A stretch of DNA of 64,000 bases from Polyodon spathula (Eukaryota; Chordata; Actinopteri; Acipenseriformes; Polyodontidae), in assembly GCF_017654505.1 (NCBI RefSeq), contig NC_054535.1:44467164-44531163 (forward strand), written 5' to 3'. A program made the translations under genes and the position numbers. Within the stretch, counting starts at the first letter, position 1. Each line of letters starts with the position of its first letter. The notes under the pieces were generated by a model. The model did no database searches. It was not told where the DNA came from and saw only the letters and a program-made list of their open reading frames with translations. Shown here in pieces: positions 57,059 through 64,000 of the stretch.

Positions 57059-59199
57059 ACCTGTAAGCAATCCATAATAATGTTTGCTAGTTACCATCCA
57101 GGTTATGTACAATGCTACAGTATTACAAAAGTCTTTGTGTTTGTGTTTTAAAGTCAAGACTTTCTAGGTGTTCCTTACAGTGTCCTGCTCTGTTGCCCCC
57201 TCTAGAATCAACTGTCTTCATTCCTCAGTCAGAATATAGAATTGAAGAGGACATCGGAGAGCTGCTGATCCCGGTCAGAAGGTCTGGGGATGCCAGTCAG
57301 GAGCTCATGGTCATCTGTTTCACACAGCAAGGTGAGATGCAAACCCATAGGCTGTTCCAGTGGGTCAGGCTATAAACCTGCAGTGCTACATAAACATGTA
57401 CACTAACTGGACCTATAACGGATGAATAAACGTCATCAGACATCTGAACGGAAGGCCTGGCTGGGAAAGCACCTGGTCAGCTACCAAATGACCAGAGCTG
57501 TCCTATTTATATCATTTTATTTTTTGTTTTGCTGAAAAAAAAACTACTGGTGTTGGGGAGTAAAATCGATGGGTTAGGCCATAGTTCACCTCATCTCACT
57601 TTAACAACCCCTACTGGTAAGGCAATTGGCTGGACAGATGGAACAGATGGAACAGAGGTCAGCTCCTGATCTGGAAGGGGGTTGCAGCAGTGAGGTAGCA
57701 TTAAAAATAGGCATTTCGAATAGCAAAAAGGGGGTAGAATTGATTAACAATTGGTAAAAAAAATAACAGGGGAATGTGATTTAAAGGTTTTGATAATCCT
57801 AGAGGTGAATGAAGGAAATAGTGTTGTCCTCAGGCAGTTAACAATTATGAGAGAATTATGTGTGCTTATATTCTCATAGGTAAAAAAAAACAACAACAAA
57901 AAAAAAAACATTAAAAAATATTCCTAAACATTGATGGATATCTTCTGTTGGTGTTTAGAATCAATTTTAAGTAAATCGTGTGGGTGCAGCTGCACTGATA
58001 AAGACCGTATGGGAGGTGAGACGTATCTCAATACCCTGATGTTCTGATTTAGACATAGCTTTAGTAACTGGTTTGTCAAAACCAATGTAACCATTGAAGT
58101 CCTGATGTCCTATTCAGAGGTGTCTGGCCTATTCTGAGTGACTGGCAGAGGGATTAGAGATGCGGTGTAGCCCACTGGTTAGATTCAAGGAGCCCATACA
58201 TCCTGGGTTTAGATCCCATCTCAGTCATCTCTCATGATATGATCATAGACAATCCCTTCCCCAACTCACAATTGCCACGTTGGATGCAAGTTACTATTTT
58301 TTTCTTTAAAAAAGCGAAATTCCACCCACCCACCCAATGAGTAAATTGACCAATTACCTGTTTAAAGTGTGTTTTATTTATGTCTGATGCAGCCCATTTT
58401 GTGCTGGCCAAAGCCAAGGAATAAGATACCATGAGTTTGCTTTCTCAGGTACTCCCAATGTGCTTGTGTACATGGCTCTTTTAAAGGCATTATCACAGTG
58501 GATAATTTCACGCTTCATCTTTGCAGCCTGGATTGCAGAATATTTTTTTAAGTCAACATTCAGCTGTTGGCTGATACCTGGTGTATAAATACTAGAATTG
58601 TGGGAGAGTAATTTATTAATTTATTTATTTAATGTATGAGTTAATAAGTGTGGCTTATCCACTAATCCATAAAAAAACCCAATGTGGACACTGATAAATG
58701 AACTATTCCCTTAATACATCACTTTTATATGAAGATCTAGCGCTTTGTAATTATTTATAAAATACAATTACAGGGGGTGGGTGAGGGTGTATTGAGATAA
58801 ACATAATGCTGTCAAGTTCAATTCTGGAAAAGTGAAGTAATTATGTCTCTATTGCCAGTCTTGGATTGAAGTTACTCTTATAAGCAGAATACAGGTAGTT
58901 TTTAATTCATGTTTCATGCTGTTTTGTTTTTTCCCCCCTCATATTAGGCACTGCTATTGGTACCATTCCCAGCACGGTACTTTCATACTCAGATTACATC
59001 ACCCGTCCCGAGGACCACACGAGCATCCTGCGATTCGACAAGGACGAGAGGGAGAAGACCTGCCGCGTGATCGTCATCGACGACTCGCTGTACGAGGTGG
59101 AGGAGACCTTCAACGTGACTCTGAGCATGCCCATGGGAGGACAGGTCGGCCTGGAATACCCTAGCACGAAAGTAATCATTTTGGCAGACGCAGATGATG
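28594..59199 (+). CDS. FREM2: FREM2, 5' half of gene (six coding exons, incomplete at 3')
   Basis: FRAS1-related extracellular matrix protein 2 is a large secreted or shed membrane protein. It forms the Fraser complex with FRAS1 and FREM1 in the basement membrane and anchors epidermis and other epithelia to mesenchyme. Loss causes Fraser syndrome in humans and fin blistering in fish. The joined exons give 1,958 codons with no stop: signal peptide (about residues 12-35), an N-terminal domain, twelve CSPG repeats (about 288-1720) and Calx-beta domains 1 and 2 (about 1722-1955). The human protein is about 3,170 residues, so roughly 1,200 remain beyond the window. Every visible internal exon is a multiple of three with phase-1 borders. 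I cannot tell whether this is a frem2a- or frem2b-type copy. Confidence 0.95.
33623..34340 (+). other. FREM2 intron 1 (718 bp)
   Basis: Short intron with GTGAGT donor and 'tataatattctag' acceptor. No repeat family was recognised in it. Confidence 0.9.
34341..34430 (+). CDS. FREM2: FREM2 exon 2: middle of CSPG repeat 12
   Basis: Ninety bases encode residues 1677-1706 ([20 protein letters not shown]...). With the end of exon 1 this rebuilds the 'FSQADID..KI.Y' motif of a CSPG repeat and follows the known FREM2 protein closely. The acceptor is 'attctag' and the donor is ACG|GTAAGA. The exon is phase 1 at both ends. NAT (residues 1693-1695) is a possible N-glycosylation site. Confidence 0.95.
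35832..35901. repeat. (TA)n microsatellite at Tc1 left border
   Basis: Pure TA array that runs straight into the left inverted repeat of the Tc1-like element. Tc1/mariner elements insert at TA, so insertion into, or growth of the array from, the target site is likely. Confidence 0.95.
35902..37321 (+). mobile_element. Tc1/mariner element, internally deleted at 3' end
   Basis: The left inverted repeat (35902-35941, 'gaccagttctctcatattac') pairs with the right one (37280-37321, 'gtaatatgagaaaattggtc'). After the left repeat come the long leader typical of fish Tc1 elements ('gcataagtattcaaccccc' at 36077-36095) and a plus-strand transposase. On the right the coding sequence runs straight into the outer terminal repeat. 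The end of the transposase and most of the inner right repeat are therefore deleted. The outermost left bases have been replaced by (TA)n. Confidence 0.88.
36462..37279 (+). pseudogene. Tc1-like transposase, frameshifted and truncated
   Basis: A DDE-type transposase that would cut and paste its element at TA sites. From ATG 36462 the frame begins [18 protein letters not shown] and carries two helix-turn-helix parts and the linker GRPSKLS. A loss of about two bases near 36795 shifts the frame. It resumes at 36802 with [13 protein letters not shown] and the first catalytic motif WSDETK. A second shift (about 37159-37205) throws the [11 protein letters not shown] region with the second catalytic Asp out of frame. 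The sequence stops after SPDLNPI, just where the third catalytic residue should come. It is inactive. Confidence 0.92.
37322..38086. other. Intron 2 sequence, nothing recognised
   Basis: AT-rich intronic DNA without a recognised element. Confidence 0.45.
38087..38160. repeat. Imperfect (TA)n tract
   Basis: Interrupted TA runs ('atatatatagaatataatat' type) shortly before an LTR-like unit. Confidence 0.9.
38248..38677 (-). mobile_element. LTR-like unit, second copy class
   Basis: A 430-bp unit begins 'tgtcaggaatg' and ends 'gccctgccaca' on the plus strand, so it has TG...CA ends. On the minus strand it has a TATA box ('gtataaaaag', about 38519-38528) and about 200 bases later an ATTAAA signal (38311-38316). 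It shares 'aaaggtttaaacaaaa' at the same relative place with the LTR at 21680-22342. An AAAC microsatellite (about 38321-38342) lies inside. No target duplication is visible, so the ends could be off or decayed. An open frame across it is not a gene. Confidence 0.6.
38678..39021. other. Intron 2 sequence, nothing recognised
   Basis: Short AT-rich interval between an LTR-like unit and a Tc1 remnant. Confidence 0.4.
39022..39589. mobile_element. Rearranged Tc1 element, two halves head-to-head
   Basis: From about 39022 to 39215 the plus strand encodes degraded Tc1 transposase: '[11 protein letters not shown]', then remnants of 'RKGNKAK' and 'MEQWSKVLW'. From 39216 to 39589 the minus strand encodes an earlier part: the '[12 protein letters not shown]' block, 'VELTKL', and upstream of it 'RRPKNLP'. 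The terminal repeat follows, closing with 'acttttgcacagcagtgta' at 39571-39589. The LAEGTG..VH segment is present on both strands (39039-39072 and 39226-39262), so the two parts can fold together. This is an inverted rearrangement or two copies joined head-to-head. Confidence 0.72.
39590..40734. other. Intron 2 sequence, nothing recognised
   Basis: Ordinary intronic sequence. No exon of FREM2 or other gene could be recognised. Confidence 0.45.
40735..41215 (+). promoter_or_regulatory. GC/CpG-rich promoter-like or LTR-like patch
   Basis: In a very AT-rich intron this segment stands out for CpGs ('cgtcccggggggaggtgg', 'gccgtcgggcacccgcggac'). A CRE-like 'tacgtca' (40847-40853) lies about ten bases before a TATA-like 'cataaaag' (40863-40870). 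An 'aaaaataaa' polyadenylation-like signal lies at about 41194-41202. That order could be an LTR (start perhaps 'tgtcaggaattg' at 40735) or the promoter of an unannotated transcript. The open frame at 40679-41044 matches no protein I know. Confidence 0.4.
41216..48651. other. Repeat-poor section of intron 2
   Basis: About 7.4 kb with no recognisable transposon, only poly-A and poly-T runs (42811-42829, 42880-42904, 43626-43640) and a small AT tract (47225-47285). Sub-regions at about 43650-44470 and 46180-46580 have balanced composition and homeodomain-like TAATTA/ATTAATTAG motifs, which fits conserved regulatory DNA. No exon is supported. FREM2 exons 2 and 3 join directly in phase, so none is needed. 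Confidence 0.45.
48652..48780 (+). mobile_element. MITE with 'gtaagtagcg' terminal repeats, copy C (partial)
   Basis: It starts 'aaagagtaagtagcgggctt', the cleanest left end of the three copies, and follows the family for about 125 bp to 'aacatcctgacaa'. The right end is missing. Confidence 0.7.
48781..49327. other. Intron 2 sequence, nothing recognised
   Basis: AT-rich intronic sequence between two repeats, without a recognised element. Confidence 0.4.
49328..50022 (+). mobile_element. CR1-like LINE, 3' fragment
   Basis: A broken plus-strand frame gives the C-terminal part of a non-LTR reverse transcriptase: '[13 protein letters not shown]', 'ERV', then [17 protein letters not shown], 'LIQAFKIL' and 'TRGHNWRL'. 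'[20 protein letters not shown]'-type residues lie in the next frame. The 3' end has 'gatgggccgaatggcctcct' and the tail 'cttatgttcctatg'. This 3' end is one I associate with sturgeon, paddlefish and gar repeats. Stops and indels show that it is inactive. Confidence 0.85.
50023..51791. other. Intron 2 sequence, nothing recognised
   Basis: No element or exon recognised. Poly-A runs only. Confidence 0.45.
51792..52325 (-). mobile_element. Full-length tRNA-derived SINE with target duplication
   Basis: Read on the minus strand from about 52312, a tRNA-like head begins 'gatcccaagtggtgcacac'. It carries a box-B promoter 'ggttcgagtcc' (52254-52264). A GC-rich body follows to about 51900, then a tail 'aaatttgaaatagcc'-type region and (TAAA)n (about 51803-51850). 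Flanking 13-mers 'aatacttcctttt' (51792-51804) and 'aatacttcttttt' (52313-52325) differ at one base and are the target-site duplication. The family resembles a SINE I associate with sturgeon and paddlefish. Confidence 0.85.
52562..52622. repeat. (TG)n microsatellite
   Basis: A pure GT run of about 30 units, followed by a short imperfect TA tract. Confidence 0.97.
52650..53516 (+). mobile_element. Tc1/mariner element, internally deleted
   Basis: The transposase start is at 52749. The right end closes with 'gcttttgactacaactgtg' (about 53494-53512), the terminal repeat of one fish Tc1 family. The same end occurs alone at 61497-61592. Between them the catalytic core is missing. A TA array starts at 53519, directly outside the terminal repeat. 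The left terminal repeat is not recognisable. Confidence 0.82.
52749..53340 (+). pseudogene. Tc1-like transposase remnant
   Basis: From ATG 52749 (MGQSKELS) a stop interrupts codon 9. The same frame then runs through a clear bipartite DNA-binding domain ([62 protein letters not shown]) to a stop at 53184. The first catalytic motif LWSDETK follows, then further stops. The second and third catalytic residues are deleted. It cannot be active. Confidence 0.88.
53519..53579. repeat. (TA)n microsatellite at Tc1 right border
   Basis: TA array immediately outside the right Tc1 end, about 250 bp before FREM2 exon 3. Confidence 0.95.
53827..53973 (+). CDS. FREM2: FREM2 exon 3: end of CSPG 12 and start of Calx-beta 1
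   Basis: 147 bases encode residues 1707-1755 (AGNKL...FRLNWAW, then [16 protein letters not shown] and [10 protein letters not shown]). [11 protein letters not shown] marks the switch from the last CSPG repeat to the first Calx-beta domain. The acceptor is the tandem 'ttgcagcag'. Use of the first AG gives the same spacing as the human protein, while the second would drop one alanine codon. The donor is TAG|GTGAGT. Phase 1 at both ends. Confidence 0.95.
53974..55849 (+). other. FREM2 intron 3 (1.9 kb)
   Basis: It contains two ATT microsatellites (about 55297-55340 and 55731-55796) and no recognised transposon. A second acceptor-like 'ttttttatttgcag' ends at 55815, 34 bases before the real exon start. 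Confidence 0.9.
55731..55796. repeat. (ATT)n microsatellite near exon 4 acceptor
   Basis: About 22 uninterrupted ATT units. The array ends about 50 bp before the exon 4 acceptor, in the zone where a branch point would be expected. Confidence 0.95.
55850..56080 (+). CDS. FREM2: FREM2 exon 4: rest of Calx-beta 1
   Basis: 231 bases encode residues 1756-1832: [15 protein letters not shown], then [28 protein letters not shown] and [10 protein letters not shown]. These are the later strands of the first Calx-beta domain, with its acidic calcium-binding positions. The acceptor is 'cctcataag' with a T-rich tract, and the donor is ATG|GTGCGT. Phase 1 at both ends. The exon is visibly more GC-rich than the introns. 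Confidence 0.96.
56081..57205 (+). other. FREM2 intron 4 (1.1 kb)
   Basis: No recognised element. A long T run (about 57031-57058) lies before the acceptor 'ccccctctag'. Confidence 0.9.
57206..57331 (+). CDS. FREM2: FREM2 exon 5: start of Calx-beta 2
   Basis: 126 bases encode residues 1833-1874: [20 protein letters not shown], then [20 protein letters not shown]. This is the first half of the second Calx-beta domain. The acceptor is 'gccccctctag' and the donor is AAG|GTGAGA. Phase 1 at both ends. Confidence 0.96.
57332..58947 (+). other. FREM2 intron 5 (1.6 kb)
   Basis: Mostly unique sequence with A runs and a possible tRNA-like SINE fragment at 58155-58290. The acceptor 'cccccctcatattag' is pyrimidine-rich. 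Confidence 0.9.
58155..58290 (+). mobile_element. Possible tRNA-related SINE fragment
   Basis: 'tgtagcccactggttag' resembles a box-A region and 'gggtttagatccc' a box-B region at tRNA-like spacing. A stretch like the 'gtgacc..gagcaagtc' body of fish SINEs follows, but it is too decayed to name. Confidence 0.35.
58948..59199 (+). CDS. FREM2: FREM2 exon 6: rest of Calx-beta 2
   Basis: 252 bases encode residues 1875-1958: [58 protein letters not shown] and MPMGGQVG. They finish the second Calx-beta domain, including the [11 protein letters not shown] calcium-binding strand. The donor is ATG|GTAAGG in phase 1, so the next exon lies beyond the window. The exon is rich in C and G at third positions, unlike exon 1. 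Confidence 0.96.
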
Positions 59200-61496
59200 G
59201 TAAGGCAGCAACTGGTCTTAGCTCGGTAGGGAGTTTATTTTTTCTCTGTTTCCACATGGAAAATTCAATTGCAAAGACACCTGAGTATTTCTAAATCACA
59301 ATAGGCTAATGCCTGGGTTAAAGTTTACAAATGCTGGGGTTGCATTTTCTAGCGTCTGTACAAATGCAGTGGGTTATGCCTCAGAAGGGCATTTTATTAG
59401 TGATAATTCAAATAGCTAACTCATTTCTATAGAACTTGAGAGGGGATGGAGTCTGGGCAAGGCATTGTGTTTTATCCTTTTTGATCTCTTGCCCAGATCT
59501 TTAAGTGGGTCCTGTGATGTAAAGCCAAAGAGGAAGTTGTATTACAGGAACTGCAGTGGAGACATTGGAGATGACTTTGGGGATCATTTGATATGTCTCT
59601 GGTACAATTACAGTTTATGAACGTAAAACAGCAACAGACTAATAAAAAGCATGCCATTTGCCTATATATAGAGATTGATAGAACTACTCTATGGTCAAAA
59701 ATGTACAAGCTCATTTTAAAAAATCAAAATATTCCAGTTCATGAACTGAAGGTGAGATCTGTCCATCATAGGGTTTCTGTTTATGCTAAAAGTGAATGTC
59801 ATTTTTCTAGTTTAGTTTCTCCTACCCTAAATGAATATATAACTATTTTCTCAAAACAAAGAAGCCCACATTTCAAAAAGCTCATCACGTGCTAATTAGA
59901 GGCAGATTTTATGGGTCTTTAAAAAAGGGGCTCTATAAAAAATAGTCTAGTGAAATTATACTAATAGGTTTTGTATCCTATGTTGAGAACAGGAAGAAGG
60001 GATGAAAGAGGAATTAGCCTGGCCATTGTTTGAGACAAATAAGGAGAGTATTTTGTTTTTCATCAGTAATGCAGCAGATCCCCTTTGCAGATTGGGACTG
60101 AACCATTTAGCGTTTGCTTAATCTTTTTAAACAGTTTGCTTTGTTGGTATACTTCCACAAGACAAACACCAAGTCCTCCAATGGGGCTCTGGCGAATTCC
60201 TTGTTTGTTGTTTGTTAAAAGCAAAGGGGAAAGAAAAGTGCTCACAACAGAGAAAGCAAACATGAGCAGGGAGAGGTGAATTGTACATTTTTTGTTGTTC
60301 CCAAGGAGGAGTCTACTTTAAAAGCTATGCCAAAAAACAAAAAAGAAATATTGACTTGTTTGGAATCATTGCACAACTCCATTGTGCACTTAAAAATAAG
60401 TTAGAAAGCAAGAAGTGGGAGACTTTTTCTTTTGTTATCATCAAAGGATTCCAATGGTCCGGTGATATAAAGAAAAAGGGGCTACAATCTCTGGGGGCTA
60501 CCATTGGCTTTATTCAGCAAACCGCTGCATTGGAATCCCAGTCCTCCTGTGCTGACTCTTCTGTTTAACTGTTGAGTGCACATCTGAGGGCCGTTCAGTG
60601 GTCTGATTGTTTTAATTTGAAGCCTTGAAGGCTTTGATGTCTCAATTGCTATACAAAGTGTGTTATGGATATTGTATTCCTTTGGCAGCATGGGACGCTT
60701 GTTCAAAAAGTATTGGGTTTTTATCTTATTAACCTATATTGAGGAAAACAAAGAATCTGTGTGTGTTCATGCAACATAAAAAGCGTAGCCGACAGCAACA
60801 TCCTAGCCCCAGCGCCAGACCAAATGCACTTGTGCAAGACTGAAATCACCTCATCCTGCAAGCCTATATACAATGCAGTGTGCTGACTGGCTGTAGTTTC
60901 CTGTGACTGTGCAAATTGTTGCACACATTTAAAGCAGTGCTGTACTTGTTTTGCCAGCATAAAAGTATTTGCAAAGTAATTTTGTGGTCATATGCATTTA
61001 TTGTGTTTTTGCTGTGCTTTCTTCAGCATGGTTTTGACAATACGTTGCCGGTTTTTAATGCACAATTTTTGTATGTTATTTACCATGTTACTAATGAAAA
61101 ATTGCCAAATCAACCCATTCTAAATTTCATGAATCAGGCCTTTACTGTGGACACAGTTAAATAAATAAACCCTGTAGTGTGAGCTTGAGTATTTGATTGC
61201 TGAAAGATGGTCTGAGGGGCAGTCCCGTAGCACCAGATAATATAGAGGAAGGTGTGCCGATATAGACAGGGCCAGACCACCCCACGAATTACCACCCCGG
61301 ATTTGGAGCGTCCACGGGAAACTGAGGCACTGTCCCCTGACACTGTAGTCGGATTGGTGCGTAAAGTCTGGTTTGATCTTTAACTTAATCTGACACGACT
61401 TGGACACGAGGGTGTCTGGCAACTAAGAAAAACAGGATGAAAACGGACTTGAATATGTGTGCCTCGTATATGATGAGGATACAAAGTCACCTCATG

Positions 61497-61592
61497 CTAC
61501 AAAAGATTTTTCATAAAATTCTTTGTTTTCAAGAACTTTTTAGAAATTGTACATTTCCATTAGGGTATGTAAACTTTTGACTACAACTATAT
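61497..61592 (+). mobile_element. Tc1 3' end fragment
   Basis: 'aaaagatttttcataaaatt' to 'cttttgactacaactata' matches the right end of the Tc1 copy at 53420-53514 over about 95 bp. No transposase sequence is left beside it. Confidence 0.8.
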
Positions 61593-61606
61593 ATAAATAT
61601 CTTAAT

Positions 61607-61639
61607 AAAAATTATTATTATTATTATTATTATTATTTA

Positions 61640-61687
<48 letters not shown>
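61607..61687. repeat. (TTA)n microsatellite
   Basis: TTA units with two small interruptions, a few bases from the Tc1 end. Confidence 0.95.
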
Positions 61688-62828
61688 TTATTTGTATTAG
61701 TATTCACAGTTTAAGAACATACTATTATTGTCATCATAAATATAATCATAAAGATCAGATTATTTAAAACATGTATGCACTAATAAAAATAATTATAAAG
61801 TACAATGATAAATAGATAAATACTGTTTGTTAAGGTATTCCTAAAGATACGAGTCAGTTGTCAACACATATGTCCTCTATATTTTTTTCTTTATAATTGC
61901 AAACCTTTCTAGTCCATGATATAGTGCCCCTGTAGCCTATAAAAACATAAAGAATAATTGGCCCAGACTATAACTGAAACTCTACCAGTTCCCAAATTTG
62001 AGGGGAGGAAAGACAAGTAAAAATGAAAGAGAAATCTGGTGCCAGTAGGAAATTATGAAAGAGATAAGATCGAGGATAATTGAACCCGAAGCTTGATAAA
62101 TTTGTCAATCATTTTAAAATCCTTGACACAAATGAACACAGGAACTCGTATCTATAGAGAATGGGTTTTTGAGTATCTTCTAAGGGAACAAAAAAGTCTA
62201 TCAGTTTCATAAATGAAAAGAGGATTAAGGATCAAAAAGGCAGATTTGTGGGCACTGGTTATTTTAAGGGATTCTTATTAACTTGTGCTAGGAGTCTGTT
62301 TAATCACATGTCAGTAACTGTGTGTTTGGATTGCATTGTGTGTGTGTAACTGTCTTGCAGTATAGGCAGCGGCCACAGTAACACCAGCTTTAGTCCAGTT
62401 TGCCAACTTTATGCTTTAGATTTAAACAGTGGTTTTAACAAAATATTAGTTAACTTAAATACAGAATTCATGTGAACAATTTTAACTGGATGTAAAAAAA
62501 AAAAAAAAAAAAAAACTAGAGATCTTTGATCATCTTAAGCATATCTTTGAATGGCTGTTTTAATGGTCTGCACTGGGAAGTATATTTTGAGATACCAACT
62601 CTATTTGGAATTGAAAACCTTTAAGTTAAAAGACAATCAGTTTGGTATGAGTAATTGACACAAGATACAACCACCTGCCTGGTAAGTTAGTTAATGTTTT
62701 AATACGTTCAGACAGAAGAGCCAGATCTTAGTAATGCATAAGCTGCTGCCATCAAGATGTTTCTATTCATAGAAGGAGGACTGTTTAGCATGAATCAGAG
62801 AACAATGCAAGGTCCTGGCCTAGACCAG

Positions 62829-63096
62829 GTGTTCCCAAACTTTTTAACGCGAGGCCCACCTGTTTAGCTACATTAGGCACTGTGGCCCACTATTAGCACT
62901 CCTTAAGAAAAATGACAAATGAAAAACATTTTTAAACCTGTAACACTGTAAATAAAAGTAATCTAAATTGTATTTTTTTTTTTTAATTTTGAATCTTACT
63001 GTTTTCTTCATGTTGCTTTTCTTTATTGTATAGATATAAAAAAACATACATTGAATGTCATTGTTCTAGCAGCCCACAGTTTGGAAACCCCTACCC
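62829..63096. mobile_element. Non-autonomous hAT (Charlie-like) element
   Basis: The left end 'caggtgttcccaaacttttt' and the right end 'cccacagtttggaaacccct' are inverted repeats of the hAT/Charlie type. The left also has 'gcgaggcccacc' and the right 'agcagcccac'. The interior of about 270 bp has no ORF. Flanking 8-mers 'gcctagac' and 'ccctagat' match at 6 of 8 positions, consistent with a decayed 8-bp target duplication. Confidence 0.75.
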
Positions 63097-63454
63097 TAGA
63101 TTACAAGCTGGTGTTTTGTGCTTAAGCAAGTCTGATTTCCTGTGAGTTGAATAAAAAAAAGGAAGCCATTGTTAGAATCAGGGCAGTATCAATATTTAGG
63201 GGCATTTTGAAAATAAAAGCTTTCCTTCAAACCTATTAAACAAAACAGACACAAGTGTCATCCACTCAGGTAAAAGGAGTTTGAGGCAAGTCACTCTGAA
63301 TGGCTTTCATTCAGAGTAAATATATTTGGAAACTTGAGGAGATTACATAAGAAAATGAAATGAGACTCCAGCAAATTAAAGAGAGCTCTAAATCAAAGGC
63401 GGTACTTAAAAAACTAAAATCTGGAAGATTAGAAGATAGCTTTTGATGTCTCTC

Positions 63455-63740
63455 AGGGGTGGCCAAACTTCCTGACCCTACAAGGCACATGGCAAAATTT
63501 TGATATTGTCAAAAGCCGCAAGACACTATTGTAAAACATGAAATGTTTGCGAGCAAGACATTTTAAATACTAGCATTGCTTGAAACATTTTTTAATTCCC
63601 TCGAACTTTATAACGGAATCTTGCACTTACTCTGTGCAGTGCTGTAGTTTTTATCTCTTGATGGCAGCAAAGCACACACGAAAAAGAGAACATCGAAGAG
63701 CATTGTAATTCTGATTTCGCTGTAGATCAGTGTATTAAAC
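63455..63740 (+). mobile_element. hAT-like element, left end
   Basis: 'caggggtggccaaacttcct' followed by 'aaggcacatggc' is the left terminal pattern of a different hAT/Charlie family. The right end was not found, so the end coordinate is a guess. Confidence 0.55.
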
Positions 63741-64000
63741 TTGAAATGTAGCACTATGGTGTTTTTACATTATTTCTGTTTATACTGTATGCATTATGCA
63801 CTTTAAATAAAATAGGATAACCACCTGGCCTGATTTCACCAAAAACACCACATTAAAAGACATTTTTTTGTAAGGATTCTTTTTGACAAGCTCTTCCCTT
63901 GAAGATCTGAATGCAGGATTTAAAAAAAAAAAAAGCTTTATTTTTTTGTATGACTGCTGCATGTATTAAATACTTTTGAGAGCATTGTGGATGACAAAGG

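Larger units (their letters stand above)
59200..64000 (+). other. FREM2 intron 6, incomplete
   Basis: Runs to the right edge. I searched for the next Calx-beta exon (expected to begin with an EPAF-like strand in phase 1) and did not find one. The intron holds a Tc1 end, a TTA array and two hAT-like elements. Confidence 0.8.

Noticed and set aside
59593..60706. Cluster of frames in intron 6 as a nested gene or LINE
   Set aside because: No reverse-transcriptase, endonuclease or host-protein motif could be recognised. The frames are short and inconsistent.

Overview
The window looks like nuclear DNA of a non-teleost ray-finned fish, most likely a sturgeon or paddlefish. It has one long vertebrate gene with GT-AG introns, many (TA)n arrays, several decayed Tc1/mariner elements, L2 and CR1-like LINE ends, hAT-like and other small foldback elements, and LTR remnants. 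A tRNA-headed SINE on the minus strand and a CR1-like 3' end closing on a 'cttatgttcctatg' tail both resemble families I associate with sturgeon, paddlefish and gar. The species call is an inference from repeat types, not from a search.

The only gene I can support is FREM2 (FRAS1-related extracellular matrix protein 2), plus strand. Six coding exons can be placed by homology, splice sites and phase: 28594-33622, 34341-34430, 53827-53973, 55850-56080, 57206-57331 and 58948-59199. All five junctions are phase 1, and the joined frame of 1,958 codons has no stop. It covers the signal peptide, the N-terminal domain, twelve CSPG repeats and the first two Calx-beta domains. The other Calx-beta domains, the membrane span and the cytoplasmic tail lie beyond the right edge. 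FREM2 works with FRAS1 and FREM1 in the basement-membrane Fraser complex that holds epithelium to mesenchyme.

Layout: 1-28 kb is upstream flank without a recognised host gene but dense in repeats. These include a Tc1 remnant with a duplicated helix-turn-helix segment, an L2 fragment, a solo LTR with a perfect target duplication, a broken Crypton/KIAA1958-like ORF and a long foldback. The first two FREM2 exons lie at 28.6-34.4 kb. The 19.4-kb intron 2 (34.4-53.8 kb) holds two Tc1 remnants (one turned back on itself), an LTR, a GC-rich promoter-like patch, a long repeat-poor stretch that may carry regulatory elements, a CR1-like end, a full-length SINE and a third Tc1. Exons 3-6 lie at 53.8-59.2 kb. 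The rest is intron 6, with a Tc1 end and two hAT-like elements.

I found no functional novel gene system. The points most worth following are the rearranged transposons, the unnamed repeat families, the tandem splice acceptor of exon 3, the decoy acceptor before exon 4, and the candidate regulatory stretches of intron 2.
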